Below, in pieces: positions 1 through 6,304 of a stretch of 10,687 bases of DNA. Where the stretch lies: NCBI GenBank assembly GCA_019314185.1, contig JAFCZU010000100.1:1-10687 (forward strand), written 5' to 3'. The notes under the pieces were generated by a model, which saw only the letters and a program-made list of their open reading frames with translations, was not told where the DNA came from and did no database searches. The position numbers were made by a program, and so were the translations under genes. The DNA comes from Deltaproteobacteria bacterium. Lineage in GTDB: Bacteria; Desulfobacterota; Desulfobacteria; Desulfobacterales; ETH-SRB1. How positions within the stretch are numbered: position 1 is the stretch's first letter; every line of letters starts with the position of its first letter.

Positions 1-1
1 C

Positions 2-127
2 GCTGCAGACAAAAACAACTATTCAATCATATCAATAGGTTATGATTTAGTTGCTTATTTGAAAGATATTGCAAATTTAAGATACAATTATTTGAATATC
101 GAATATCGAACAAGGAATATCGAATGA
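2..127 (+). CDS. 3' end of an unidentified gene (partial, start outside window)
   Basis: One forward frame is open from base 2 to a TGA at 125-127, giving 41 C-terminal residues, with no start codon needed inside the window. The peptide runs from AADKNNYSIISIGYDLVAYL to the end NIEYRTRNIE. The alternation of aromatic, small and leucine residues (YSIISIGYD, LVAYLKDIANL) resembles the C-terminal helix of TolC-type outer-membrane efflux proteins, but the stretch is too short to assign. The last ten residues are encoded by the GAATATCGAA repeat that begins here, so the original stop may have been elsewhere and the tail may be repeat-derived. That this is coding is moderately supported; the family is a guess. 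Confidence 0.45.
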   Translation, partial: AADKNNYSIISIGYDLVAYLKDIANLRYNYLNIEYRTRNIE

Positions 128-295
128 CGAAGTATGGAATCGCTACGCTCCAGGCGTCGCCTACGGCTATGCCACGGCAAGCTATCTTTTTAAATATTAA
201 AAATGATAGAATACCTTACTTCGATATTCTGCGGTTCAAAACAAACTCGTAAGTTTGATTTTTATTAAAAAGATAGTTTATGTCGCTTTGCGGCA
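94..295. repeat. AT-rich block of direct and inverted repeats before fur-feoA
   Basis: The decamer GAATATCGAA occurs at 94-103, 101-110 and 115-124, and its core reappears inverted as TCGATATTC at 221-229. CGAAGTATGGAAT (128-140) is an 11-of-13 inverted match to ATACCTTACTTCG (211-223). CTATCTTTTTAA (182-193) is a perfect 12-bp inverted match to TTAAAAAGATAG (265-276). A small hairpin, CAAACT/AGTTTG (242-247 and 252-257), is followed by five T residues (259-263) and could be a weak terminator for the upstream gene. The nested palindromes look like a decayed dispersed repeat rather than a gene. Confidence 0.6.
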
Positions 296-336
296 CATTT
301 CGAAAATAGCAATTTGGGGATTTTTTACGAGTTAAT

Positions 337-1041
337 ATGAAACCAATCCATAACCATGAAAAGGAACAGTTCAAGAAGCTCTTTAAACAGGAGAATATTG
401 ATAATTTCGAAGACAGGTTTAAGATTCTTGAAGTATTTCTGCGCACCGAACGTCACATTACAGTTGGTGAACTAACTGAGCTTTTAAGTGAACACGGGTA
501 TAAAATTGAGCCTGATTTTATTAGAGAAACCCTGAAACTTATGTGTCGCTTCGGTTTTGCACAGTCAAACAGATTCGACGATGGTCTGGTACGCTATGAA
601 CACAGGCACCTTTGTCAGCACCATGATCATATGATATGCACAAAATGTAACAATATCATTGAATTTCATAATGAACAGCTTGAATATCTTCAGATGCAGA
701 TAGCGGCTGATTTTGATTTTCATATACTACAGCACAAGATGGAAATCTATGGTATTTGCTCAAAATGTCTTAAAAATCGCATACAGCTTATGCCTCTTGT
801 TATGGCAAAACAGGGGGAACAGCTCATAATAAAAGGTTTTACCGGCGGCGCAGGCGCGCATATGCGTTTGATGAGCATGGGCTTGAGGCCTGGAGATAAG
901 ATAGATGTTATAACCAACATGGGCGCTGGGCAGCTGGTTGTTGCTATTGATTGCAAGCGTTATGCTCTGGGGCGTGGATTGGCAAAAAAAATACTTGTTG
1001 AGCCAGCTCCTGTTAAAAAAAATAAATCCAACATTAAATAG
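337..1041 (+). CDS. Fur-family regulator fused to a C-terminal FeoA domain
   Basis: The 234-residue protein has two domains. Residues 1-150 look like a Fur-family metalloregulator: an N-terminal winged-helix part (about 20-90), the metal-binding HHDH at 95-98, and two zinc-type CxxC pairs, C101/C104 and C141/C144. Residues 153-223 form a FeoA (SH3-like) domain, with the family hallmarks LMSMGLRPGD (178-187) and GRGLAKKILVEP. Fur proteins repress iron-uptake genes when loaded with Fe2+; FeoA is a small cytosolic partner of FeoB. Plain Fur proteins end near residue 150, so the extra domain is a fusion. The gene lies upstream of a separate feoA-feoB pair, which it probably regulates. The helix that reads ATVYR in classical Fur reads DFIRE here. 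The Shine-Dalgarno site before ATG 337 is weak; no better start is visible. Confidence 0.88.
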   Translation: MKPIHNHEKEQFKKLFKQENIDNFEDRFKILEVFLRTERHITVGELTELLSEHGYKIEPDFIRETLKLMCRFGFAQSNRFDDGLVRYEHRHLCQHHDHMICTKCNNIIEFHNEQLEYLQMQIAADFDFHILQHKMEIYGICSKCLKNRIQLMPLVMAKQGEQLIIKGFTGGAGAHMRLMSMGLRPGDKIDVITNMGAGQLVVAIDCKRYALGRGLAKKILVEPAPVKKNKSNIK

Positions 1042-1042
1042 T

Positions 1043-1070
1043 GATGAATTTGTAAACAGTCGAATTCATC
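1043..1070. terminator. Stem-loop just after fur-feoA, possible weak terminator
   Basis: GATGAATT (1043-1050) is perfectly inverted at 1063-1070 (AATTCATC), with further pairing inward at 1052/1061 and a G-T wobble at 1051/1062. It starts two bases after the stop codon at 1039-1041. The stem is AT-rich and no T-run follows, so it is a poor intrinsic terminator. It could instead protect the 3' end of the message or be part of the repeat-rich spacer. Confidence 0.35.
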
Positions 1071-1350
1071 GAGTGTTAGGTGTTAGGATAAAAAATTTAA
1101 TTGGTATATCAAAATGCTTTTCGTGGTAAAAAAGGCACTTTTAACCTAAAATAAACGATTAGCCCTTGCCGTCTAACGCTTTGGCTAAATTAAAGGGTGC
1201 GAAACTTGAGTTAGTTAAACTATATCGAGATGTTAAACAATAACATTTCACCCGATCGGTGATTAATAAATAATTGTACAAATGCATATTTCATAACAGC
1301 TAACAGCTAACAGCTAATAGCTTAACATAAGTTAAATTAATATCGGAGAT
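1071..1350. other. Gene-free spacer before feoA holding short repeats and palindromes
   Basis: No credible gene lies here. It contains a tandem GTGTTAGG/TGTTAGGA pair (1073-1088), an attC-like stretch (1171-1238), a hairpin ATGTTA-aacaa-TAACAT (1230-1246), the 8-bp palindrome CCGATCGG (1252-1259), four tandem 7-mers TAACAGC/TAATAGC (1294-1321) and the palindrome TTAAC-ataa-GTTAA (1322-1335) just before the feoA ribosome-binding site. The feoAB promoter should be in this stretch, but I see no convincing -35/-10 pair and no good 19-bp Fur box. Any of the palindromes near 1230-1335 could be an operator. Confidence 0.5.
1294..1321. repeat. Tandem 7-bp repeat, four copies (TAACAGC)
   Basis: Three exact TAACAGC units (1294-1300, 1301-1307, 1308-1314) are followed by one variant, TAATAGC (1315-1321). 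The array sits about 35 bases upstream of the feoA start, where a promoter or 5' leader is expected. Copy-number change by slippage could shift spacing in the leader. No function is shown by the sequence. Confidence 0.75.
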
Positions 1351-1356
1351 TTGTTT

Positions 1357-1596
1357 ATGCTGCTTAGTAAAATGAAAGCCGGGCAAACCGGCATTATAGT
1401 TCATGTTGGGGGAAACGGCATCCTGCGAAGAAGGGTTCTTGAAATGGGTTTAATTAAAGGCACTGAAATATACGTGGAAAAATATGCTCCTTTGAAAGAT
1501 CCTCTTGAATTGATTTTAAAGGGCTATCATATATCTCTTCGGGTTGAAGAAGCAGCGCAGATAATCGTTGATAACGTAAAGCAGGATTTAAGATAA
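1357..1596 (+). CDS. feoA: FeoA, ferrous-iron transport accessory protein
   Basis: This is a 79-residue, single-domain FeoA protein with an SH3-like fold, the normal size for the family. Characteristic pieces are LSKMKAGQTGIIVHVGG at the N-terminus, RRRVLEMGLIKGTEI in the middle (the conserved MGL-GT signature) and GYHISLRVEEAAQIIV near the end. FeoA is a cytosolic partner of the FeoB iron channel and probably tunes its GTPase or assembly. The frame stays open back to TTG 1351, but GGAGA at 1345-1349 is one base from that codon and seven bases from ATG 1357, so ATG 1357 is the better start. The stop codon shares one base with the feoB start, so the two genes are translationally coupled. A second FeoA domain is fused to the upstream Fur protein. 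Confidence 0.92.
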   Translation: MLLSKMKAGQTGIIVHVGGNGILRRRVLEMGLIKGTEIYVEKYAPLKDPLELILKGYHISLRVEEAAQIIVDNVKQDLR

Positions 1597-3785
1597 TGAA
1601 TCACAAGAGTATTACCATAGCTCTTGCAGGCAATCCCAATTCAGGGAAAACAACAATATTTAACTGTATTACCGGAACCAGGCAGAAAGTTGGAAACTGG
1701 CCTGGAGTAACAGTGGAAAAAAAAGAGGGGGTTGTTACTAAATATGGTTATAATCTTAAAATAATCGATTTGCCGGGCACATACAGTTTAACTCCATTTT
1801 CTGTAGAAGAAATTATTGCTCGAAATTATGTTATTGAAGAATGCCCTGATGTTGTAATTGTTATAATCGATGCTTCCAATCTTGAACGAAGCCTTTATCT
1901 TGCAACCCAGTTAAGAGAAATTGACTGCAAAGTTATATTCGCCCTTAATATGGCCGATGTTGCCAGTTCACACGGATTGAAAATTAATGCTGATAAACTG
2001 TCTGAGCTTCTTGATCTGCCGGTTGTCTTTACAGTTGGAAATAAAAATGAAGGTATTGATACACTGCTGCAAAAAGCTATCGAACTGGCAGAATCAAAAT
2101 CCGAAATTTCTCAGAAGCGCAAGGTCAAATACAGCAAAGATATTGAAAATTCAATCGCAAAACTCCAAAGCTTTATTGAAAAAAAAATAGCAGCAAAACT
2201 TCCTTATAATACCAGATGGATGGCAATCAAACTGCTTGAAGATGACAGGATTCTAAAAGAAAGCATTGCCCAAAAAACTGGAAATAACAATCAGGATATT
2301 ATTCAGCAGGCACAAGCTTTCAGAAAGAAGCTTGTAGATCGTTTTGATGAAGAACCTGAAATAGTTATGACAGATGAACGATATGGATTTATTGCTGGCA
2401 TAATAAAGGAGGTTCTTACAACTTCTACAAAAAATCGTATAGATATATCCCGAAATATTGATCTTGTGCTGACGCACAAGTTTATTGGATTTCCGATTTT
2501 TATATTTTTTATATGGGCTATGTTCCAGTTGACTTTTTCATTAGGAACATACCCAATGGAATGGATAGGCATCGGTGTTGACTGGATTTCAGCATTATTG
2601 GGAAGCTTTCTTCCTGAGAGTCTTTTAAAAGATCTTGTTATAAACGGAATAATTGCAGGAGTAGGAAGTGTAATAATTTTTCTGCCGAACATATTGATTT
2701 TGTTTTTCTGCATAGCGCTGTTTGAAGATACAGGATATATGTCAAGAGCGGCTTTTCTTATGGATAAAATAATGCATCTTATTGGACTCCACGGTAAATC
2801 ATTTATTCCAATGCTTATGGGTTTTGGCTGCAATGTCCCTGCCATAATGACTACCCGCACACTTGAAAGTGAAAAGGACCGCATACTTACCATACTCATA
2901 ACTCCCTTTATGTCTTGCTCAGCCAAACTGCCTGTTTATATAATTCTTACGGGTACGTTTTTCAGCGCTAAAGCCGGAACCGTAATCTTTGCCATCTATC
3001 TTTTTGGTATTATCGCTGCAGTTGTCTCCGGCCGTTTGTTTCGTTCTACTCTTTTAAAAGGGGCTGATGCTCCATTTGTAATGGAATTGCCCCCATACAG
3101 AGCTCCCATGTTAAAAAGCGTGTTGATTCATATGTGGGATCGCGGCAAGATGTTTTTAAAAAAGATGGGTGGCGTTATACTCATTGGTTCTGTTATTATA
3201 TGGGTGCTTTCAACATTTCCAAGAAATATACAGTATTCTGTCGATTATGCTGCGGAAATTGCCGAAGTTAATGCATTATATGAAACAAAAATCAAAGTTG
3301 ATGCCAAAGCTTACGATAGAGCCGACATGCAATTTATTGAGGAAGATCGTGACGTTGCTATAAGAAAAATCAAACTGTCTCAAGACGCAGAAAAAATGGA
3401 AAAATCATTTATGGGTCATATCGGTAAAAGACTTGCTCCGCTATTTGCTCCTCTTGGTATAGACTGGCGTGGCGGGGTTGCTCTTCTTACCGGTTTTGTT
3501 GCCAAGGAAATAGTTGTCAGTACAATGGGAATACTTTATGCTGTTGAAGAAGAGGGTGACGCACTTCAAAAAGCTATTATATCATCCGGCATGACTCCAC
3601 TTTCAGCACTTTCAATGATGCTCTTTGTTCTTTTATATTTGCCATGTTTTGCAACAATAACAGCAATCAAACGGGAGACGGGTTCTCTTAAGTGGATGTT
3701 TTTCAGTATTACTTATACCACATCTCTTGCATGGGTGGTAGCTTTTTCCGTTTATCAGGGAGGAAAGCTGATTGGACTTAATTAG
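1596..3785 (+). CDS. feoB: FeoB, GTP-gated ferrous-iron transporter
   Basis: The 729-residue protein imports Fe2+ across the inner membrane. The cytosolic G domain fills the first part: G1 GNPNSGKT (12-19), switch-I VGNWPGVTV (32-40), G3 DLPG (58-61), G4 NMAD (118-121) and a G5-like VGNKNEG (147-153). A helical stretch follows to about 280. Hydrophobic segments start near 296-318, with two Gate-type regions, one including GCNVPAIMTTRT (411-422) and PFMSCSAKLPVY (437-448), the latter with the conserved cysteine C441. A charged, lysine- and glutamate-rich loop lies at about 542-605, and the AKE motif (GFVAKEIVVSTMG) precedes the last membrane segments. Length is close to the family norm (E. coli 773). 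ATG overlaps the feoA stop by one base; AGGA at 1583-1586 is the ribosome-binding site. The next gene starts 12 bases downstream, so it is likely cotranscribed. Confidence 0.96.
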   Translation: MNHKSITIALAGNPNSGKTTIFNCITGTRQKVGNWPGVTVEKKEGVVTKYGYNLKIIDLPGTYSLTPFSVEEIIARNYVIEECPDVVIVIIDASNLERSLYLATQLREIDCKVIFALNMADVASSHGLKINADKLSELLDLPVVFTVGNKNEGIDTLLQKAIELAESKSEISQKRKVKYSKDIENSIAKLQSFIEKKIAAKLPYNTRWMAIKLLEDDRILKESIAQKTGNNNQDIIQQAQAFRKKLVDRFDEEPEIVMTDERYGFIAGIIKEVLTTSTKNRIDISRNIDLVLTHKFIGFPIFIFFIWAMFQLTFSLGTYPMEWIGIGVDWISALLGSFLPESLLKDLVINGIIAGVGSVIIFLPNILILFFCIALFEDTGYMSRAAFLMDKIMHLIGLHGKSFIPMLMGFGCNVPAIMTTRTLESEKDRILTILITPFMSCSAKLPVYIILTGTFFSAKAGTVIFAIYLFGIIAAVVSGRLFRSTLLKGADAPFVMELPPYRAPMLKSVLIHMWDRGKMFLKKMGGVILIGSVIIWVLSTFPRNIQYSVDYAAEIAEVNALYETKIKVDAKAYDRADMQFIEEDRDVAIRKIKLSQDAEKMEKSFMGHIGKRLAPLFAPLGIDWRGGVALLTGFVAKEIVVSTMGILYAVEEEGDALQKAIISSGMTPLSALSMMLFVLLYLPCFATITAIKRETGSLKWMFFSITYTTSLAWVVAFSVYQGGKLIGLN

Positions 3786-3797
3786 GAGCATAGTACA

Positions 3798-4310
3798 TTG
3801 CTTTGCAAATTAACCAAAGGAATAAACTTGAGCATAGTTAGAATTAAGTTTATTGGGAAAAGGCCTGAAAAGCATTCAAATATACTATGTCCCATTATTA
3901 TTGCAATTCTACTCATTGTTTGCAGCGCTGATGCTTTCGCTGAGCGCCTCACAATAAAGGCACCTTTGGCAAATATTCGTTCCGGCCCGGGAACAAACTA
4001 CGATATTATATGGAAGGTGGGGAAATACTATCCTGTTGATGTTTTAGAGAAATCCGGTCCATGGTATCATTTTAGCGACTTTGAAGCTGATAAAGGATGG
4101 ATTCACAAATCTCTCGTTAATAAAATTTTATCTGTTATTACAAATAAGATTAAATGCAATATTCGATCAGGCCCAGGCACAAAGTATGATATATTATTCA
4201 CAGTTGAAAAAGGAATACCATTTAAGGTAATAAAGTCTAAAGGAAACTGGATTTACATCCAGCATGCTGATGGAGACAGAGGATGGATTCATAATTCTCT
4301 GGTTTGGTAA
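3798..4310 (+). CDS. Exported protein with two bacterial SH3 (SH3b) domains
   Basis: A basic N-terminus is followed by a hydrophobic core (about residues 29-43) and a signal-peptidase-I-like site, AFA before ER at 48/49, so the mature protein should be periplasmic or envelope-associated. Two SH3b repeats follow, at about 50-108 and 112-169. They share the motifs NIRSGPGT-YDI (59-70 and 121-132) and GWIH-SLV (100-107 and 162-169). Bacterial SH3b domains often bind peptidoglycan or proteins; there is no catalytic domain here. The start is uncertain: TTG 3798 has AGGAG at 3784-3788 overlapping the feoB stop, while in-frame TTG 3828 has AAAGGA at 3816-3821 and gives a more typical signal-peptide length. 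The 12-base gap behind feoB suggests one transcript, but a role in iron uptake is not demonstrated. Confidence 0.85.
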   Translation: MLCKLTKGINLSIVRIKFIGKRPEKHSNILCPIIIAILLIVCSADAFAERLTIKAPLANIRSGPGTNYDIIWKVGKYYPVDVLEKSGPWYHFSDFEADKGWIHKSLVNKILSVITNKIKCNIRSGPGTKYDILFTVEKGIPFKVIKSKGNWIYIQHADGDRGWIHNSLVW

Positions 4311-4318
4311 ATAATAAG

Positions 4319-4472
4319 GATGGAGTCGTAAAAAGTCACGATATAGATGGCTAAGTAAAAAGTTTCATATACAAGGCGCAGTGTTTTTTCAGGATCGAAA
4401 GCATACATATAGTATGTTAAGAATCTGAAAAATCATTGCAACGCAGTAGATGGGACTTTTTACGACGCCATC
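4319..4472. mobile_element. 154-bp palindromic MITE-like element with candidate target duplication
   Basis: The terminal inverted repeats are 19 bp: GATGGAGTCGTAAAAAGTC (4319-4337) and its near-perfect complement GACTTTTTACGACGCCATC (4454-4472), with one mismatch. A second inner inverted pair lies at 4378-4396 and 4421-4439 (TTTTTTCAG against CTGAAAAA cores), around a central hairpin CATAC-atata-GTATG (4402-4416). AATAAG flanks both ends (4313-4318 and 4473-4478), consistent with a target-site duplication; the match extends to AATAAGGA if the terminal GA is counted. No transposase is encoded, so it would be mobilised in trans. The right end contains ATG 4450, which falsely lengthens the next reading frame. 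Confidence 0.78.
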
Positions 4473-4494
4473 AATAAGGAATAGGAACAAAATA

Positions 4495-5184
4495 ATGGCA
4501 AAGAAAAAAAAGATTGCACGAAAAGAACTTTTTAATAAACCCGATGAATTCATAACACTCACATCCAGGTTGCTTGCGCTGGCTATTAAATATAAAATCC
4601 AGCTATCATACGGGCTGAGCGTATTAATTGTACTTGTAATAGCTGTTTCAGGCTTTAGTTATTTTTCAAATAAAGCTGAAACCATGGCTTTTGATATGCT
4701 GGAACAGGGGATACAAAAATATACAACTATTATGAAAAATGACGGGCAGGATAAAGCTTATCTTGCAGTAGAAAAGGATTTTCAGACAATTCTGGATAAT
4801 TATTCAAAAAAGGATGCCGGAAAACTCGTAAAAGTTGTTTATGCCAATATCTGTTATAATTCAGGTGAATTTGACAAAGCTATTGATTTGTATAATAAAG
4901 CGCTTCATGACTTTAAGAATAATCGCTTATATAAAAATATTATTCTAAGCAGCCTTGGTTATTCTTATGAAGGGAATAAAGATTACAATTCAGCTATAAA
5001 GTATTTTGAAATGATTGCTTCAGGATCTGATTTCGTTATGAAAGATGAGGCTTTTTTCAACCTGGGCCGAATTTATGCGGTAATGGGTAAGAACGAAAAA
5101 AGTATAGCAGCTTTTAAGAAGATTATTTCTGATTATACTGATTCAATCTATATTAAGCTCGTAAAGGAAAGGGTAACCGGTTGA
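4495..5184 (+). CDS. Membrane-anchored tetratricopeptide-repeat protein
   Basis: The 229-residue product starts with a strongly basic, cytosolic segment (MAKKKKIARK). One membrane helix follows at about 37-57 (YGLSVLIVLVIAVSGFSYF), and the rest is probably periplasmic. TPR-like helical pairs are seen at about 110-143 (ANICYNSGEFDKAIDLYNKAL), 147-178 (LGYSYEGNKDYNSAIKYFEMI) and 183-216 (NLGRIYAVMGKNEKSIAAFKKI). This topology resembles the YfgM/TPR_21 group of single-pass periplasmic chaperone-like proteins, so a protein-protein docking role is likely; its partners are unknown. ATG 4495 is chosen because AGGAA at 4483-4487 lies seven bases before it. The earlier in-frame ATG at 4450 lies in the right arm of a mobile element, and the 15 residues it would add are repeat-derived. 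Confidence 0.85.
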   Translation: MAKKKKIARKELFNKPDEFITLTSRLLALAIKYKIQLSYGLSVLIVLVIAVSGFSYFSNKAETMAFDMLEQGIQKYTTIMKNDGQDKAYLAVEKDFQTILDNYSKKDAGKLVKVVYANICYNSGEFDKAIDLYNKALHDFKNNRLYKNIILSSLGYSYEGNKDYNSAIKYFEMIASGSDFVMKDEAFFNLGRIYAVMGKNEKSIAAFKKIISDYTDSIYIKLVKERVTG

Positions 5185-5254
5185 GAATTTTGCAAAACCA
5201 TGCGGATAACACACAAGTTGGAAAAGTAAATTATAAAAAAGGGGGGATATAATT

Positions 5255-5827
5255 ATGAAGCTAAAAGGAACCAGGACAGAAATAAATATTCTTACAGCTT
5301 TTGCAGGAGAATCACAGGCTCGCAATCGCTATACATATTTTGCAAGCAAGGCAAAAAAGGATGGTTACGTTCAGATAGCTGTGATTTTTGAAGAGACTGC
5401 AAATCAGGAGAAGGAACATGCCAAAAGACTTTTTAAACTTCTTGAAGGCGGAGAGGTTGAGATCACAGGAGCATTTCCTGCCGGTGTGATCGCCACCACT
5501 CTTGAAAATCTTAAAGCATCCGCGAGTGGCGAAAATTATGAGCACACCACAATGTATCCGGATTTTGCAAAAACAGCCCGCGAAGAAGGCTTTGATGATA
5601 TTGCTGAAATATTTGAGGCAATTGCTGTTGCAGAAAAACAGCATGAAAAAAGATATAACGATCTTGCAGCAAATATTGAAGCGGGCAGGGTCTTTAAAAG
5701 AAATGAAAAGGTTGTATGGCGCTGCCGCAACTGCGGTTATCTTCACGAAGGTACAGAGGCGCCGAATGATTGTCCGGCCTGCGACCATCCCATGGATTAT
5801 TTTGAGCTGCTTGGAGAGAACTATTAA
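5255..5827 (+). CDS. rbr: Rubrerythrin (non-haem diiron peroxidase)
   Basis: The 190-residue protein has the standard two-domain layout. A ferritin-like four-helix diiron domain carries E19 (GESQARNRY), E52 and H55 (NQEKEH), E93 and E96 (GENYEH) and the pair E127/H130 ([10 protein letters not shown]). A C-terminal rubredoxin-type FeS4 site has C157/C160 (WRCRNCGY) and C173/C176 (DCPACDHP). All expected metal ligands are present. Rubrerythrin reduces hydrogen peroxide to water in the cytosol of anaerobes, taking electrons through rubredoxin or a similar carrier. GGGGGG at 5241-5246 lies eight bases before ATG and is an unusually G-rich ribosome-binding site. It is 70 bases behind the TPR gene, so it could share that transcript or have its own promoter. 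The small ferredoxin downstream is a possible but unproven electron partner. Confidence 0.96.
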   Translation: MKLKGTRTEINILTAFAGESQARNRYTYFASKAKKDGYVQIAVIFEETANQEKEHAKRLFKLLEGGEVEITGAFPAGVIATTLENLKASASGENYEHTTMYPDFAKTAREEGFDDIAEIFEAIAVAEKQHEKRYNDLAANIEAGRVFKRNEKVVWRCRNCGYLHEGTEAPNDCPACDHPMDYFELLGENY

Positions 5828-5832
5828 TTAGC

Positions 5833-5858
5833 GCACCTTCGGTGCTGACATAAGTGTC
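5833..5858. other. Two small stem-loops after rubrerythrin
   Basis: GCACC-ttc-GGTGC (5833-5845) is a five-base-pair GC-rich hairpin, and GACA-taag-TGTC (5847-5858) a second, weaker one, starting a few bases after the rubrerythrin stop. No T-run follows either, so they are not typical intrinsic terminators. They may stabilise the 3' end of the rubrerythrin message. The rest of the gap to the ferredoxin (5859-5954) shows nothing further that I can name. Confidence 0.35.
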
Positions 5859-5954
5859 TGAAGTAAGCTAAAGCGTTTGATGACTGGGAATGTTCGGTGT
5901 GTCTTAGTTTTTAAGGATGAGTTTAAAAAAGAAGAATAAAAGAAAAGTGCTGTT

Positions 5955-6140
5955 ATGAAAACACCGGTTGTTGATATAGGTCGATGCAGCTTGTGCGAAG
6001 GATGTGTCGAAGTATGCTCTCTGGTTTTCAGGCTGAATGAAACAGGTTTTATAGAAGTTGCCGAGCTTTCGAATTATCCAGAATCCTGTGTTGAAGAGGC
6101 CATAAAATACTGTCCTGAGGATTGTATATCATGGGAATAA
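5955..6140 (+). CDS. Small single-cluster ferredoxin, D. gigas FdII-like
   Basis: The 61-residue protein has CxxCxxC at C11, C14, C17 and a distant CP pair at C53-P54, the ligand set of a single-cluster bacterial ferredoxin. C21 and C45 correspond in spacing to the Cys18-Cys42 disulfide of Desulfovibrio gigas ferredoxin II, so the same disulfide and possible 3Fe/4Fe interconversion are plausible. One further cysteine, C57, has no partner that I recognise. Ferredoxins of this type carry low-potential electrons in the cytosol, for example to or from sulfite reduction, hydrogenases or flavoproteins. The ribosome-binding site is weak. The gene is followed at once by a mobile-element-like sequence, beyond which lies a HEAT-repeat gene that was probably coupled to it. 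Confidence 0.9.
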   Translation: MKTPVVDIGRCSLCEGCVEVCSLVFRLNETGFIEVAELSNYPESCVEEAIKYCPEDCISWE

Positions 6141-6143
6141 ATA

Positions 6144-6299
6144 GAGACCTTTGCAAAAATGTTCCCTTTTGCCCGATTACTGCGTCAGACTCAAATTTCA
6201 ATCCTCGAAATATTTAATATATTCCTCCGGTTGGACCTGATTTAAAATTTGGTCGCCTTTCTTGTACTCGAACAAAATTGAACATTTTGCAAAGGTCTC
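6144..6299. mobile_element. 156-bp MITE-like element between ferredoxin and HEAT gene
   Basis: The ends are inverted copies of each other: the left end (6144-6164) begins GAGACCTTTGCAAAA, and the right end (6280-6299) finishes TTTTGCAAAGGTCTC. They match over about 20 bases with one extra A in the left arm. AAATA stands immediately outside both ends (6139-6143 and 6300-6304), a candidate 5-bp target duplication, though its AT-richness weakens the case. The 115-base interior has no open frame of note and no transposase. It differs in sequence from the element at 4319-4472, so it belongs to a separate family. Its right end supplies AAAGG (6291-6295) in front of the next gene. Confidence 0.78.
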
Positions 6300-6304
6300 A
6301 AATA

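Noticed and set aside
1261..1290. Classical Fur box upstream of feoA
   Set aside because: GATTAATAAATAATTG has only loose similarity to GATAATGATAATCATTATC and lacks its symmetry.
1294..1321. CRISPR array or iteron origin
   Set aside because: The units are only 7 bp, directly adjoining with no spacers, and there is no cas or replication gene nearby.
2303..2926. Long minus-strand open frame opposite feoB (207 codons)
   Set aside because: It lies wholly inside the well-supported feoB gene on the other strand and has no recognisable domain or ribosome-binding site.
4450..4494. Longer start for the TPR protein
   Set aside because: The extra 15 codons lie mostly in the right terminal repeat of the 4319-4472 element, and a better ribosome-binding site precedes ATG 4495.
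5312..5788. Minus-strand open frame opposite rubrerythrin (158 codons)
   Set aside because: It is antisense to a gene with all its metal ligands intact; the cysteine- and phenylalanine-rich translation is a typical shadow.
6278..6304. TTG start for the HEAT protein inside the mobile element
   Set aside because: It falls in the terminal inverted repeat; ATG 6305 has a suitable AAAGG nine bases upstream.
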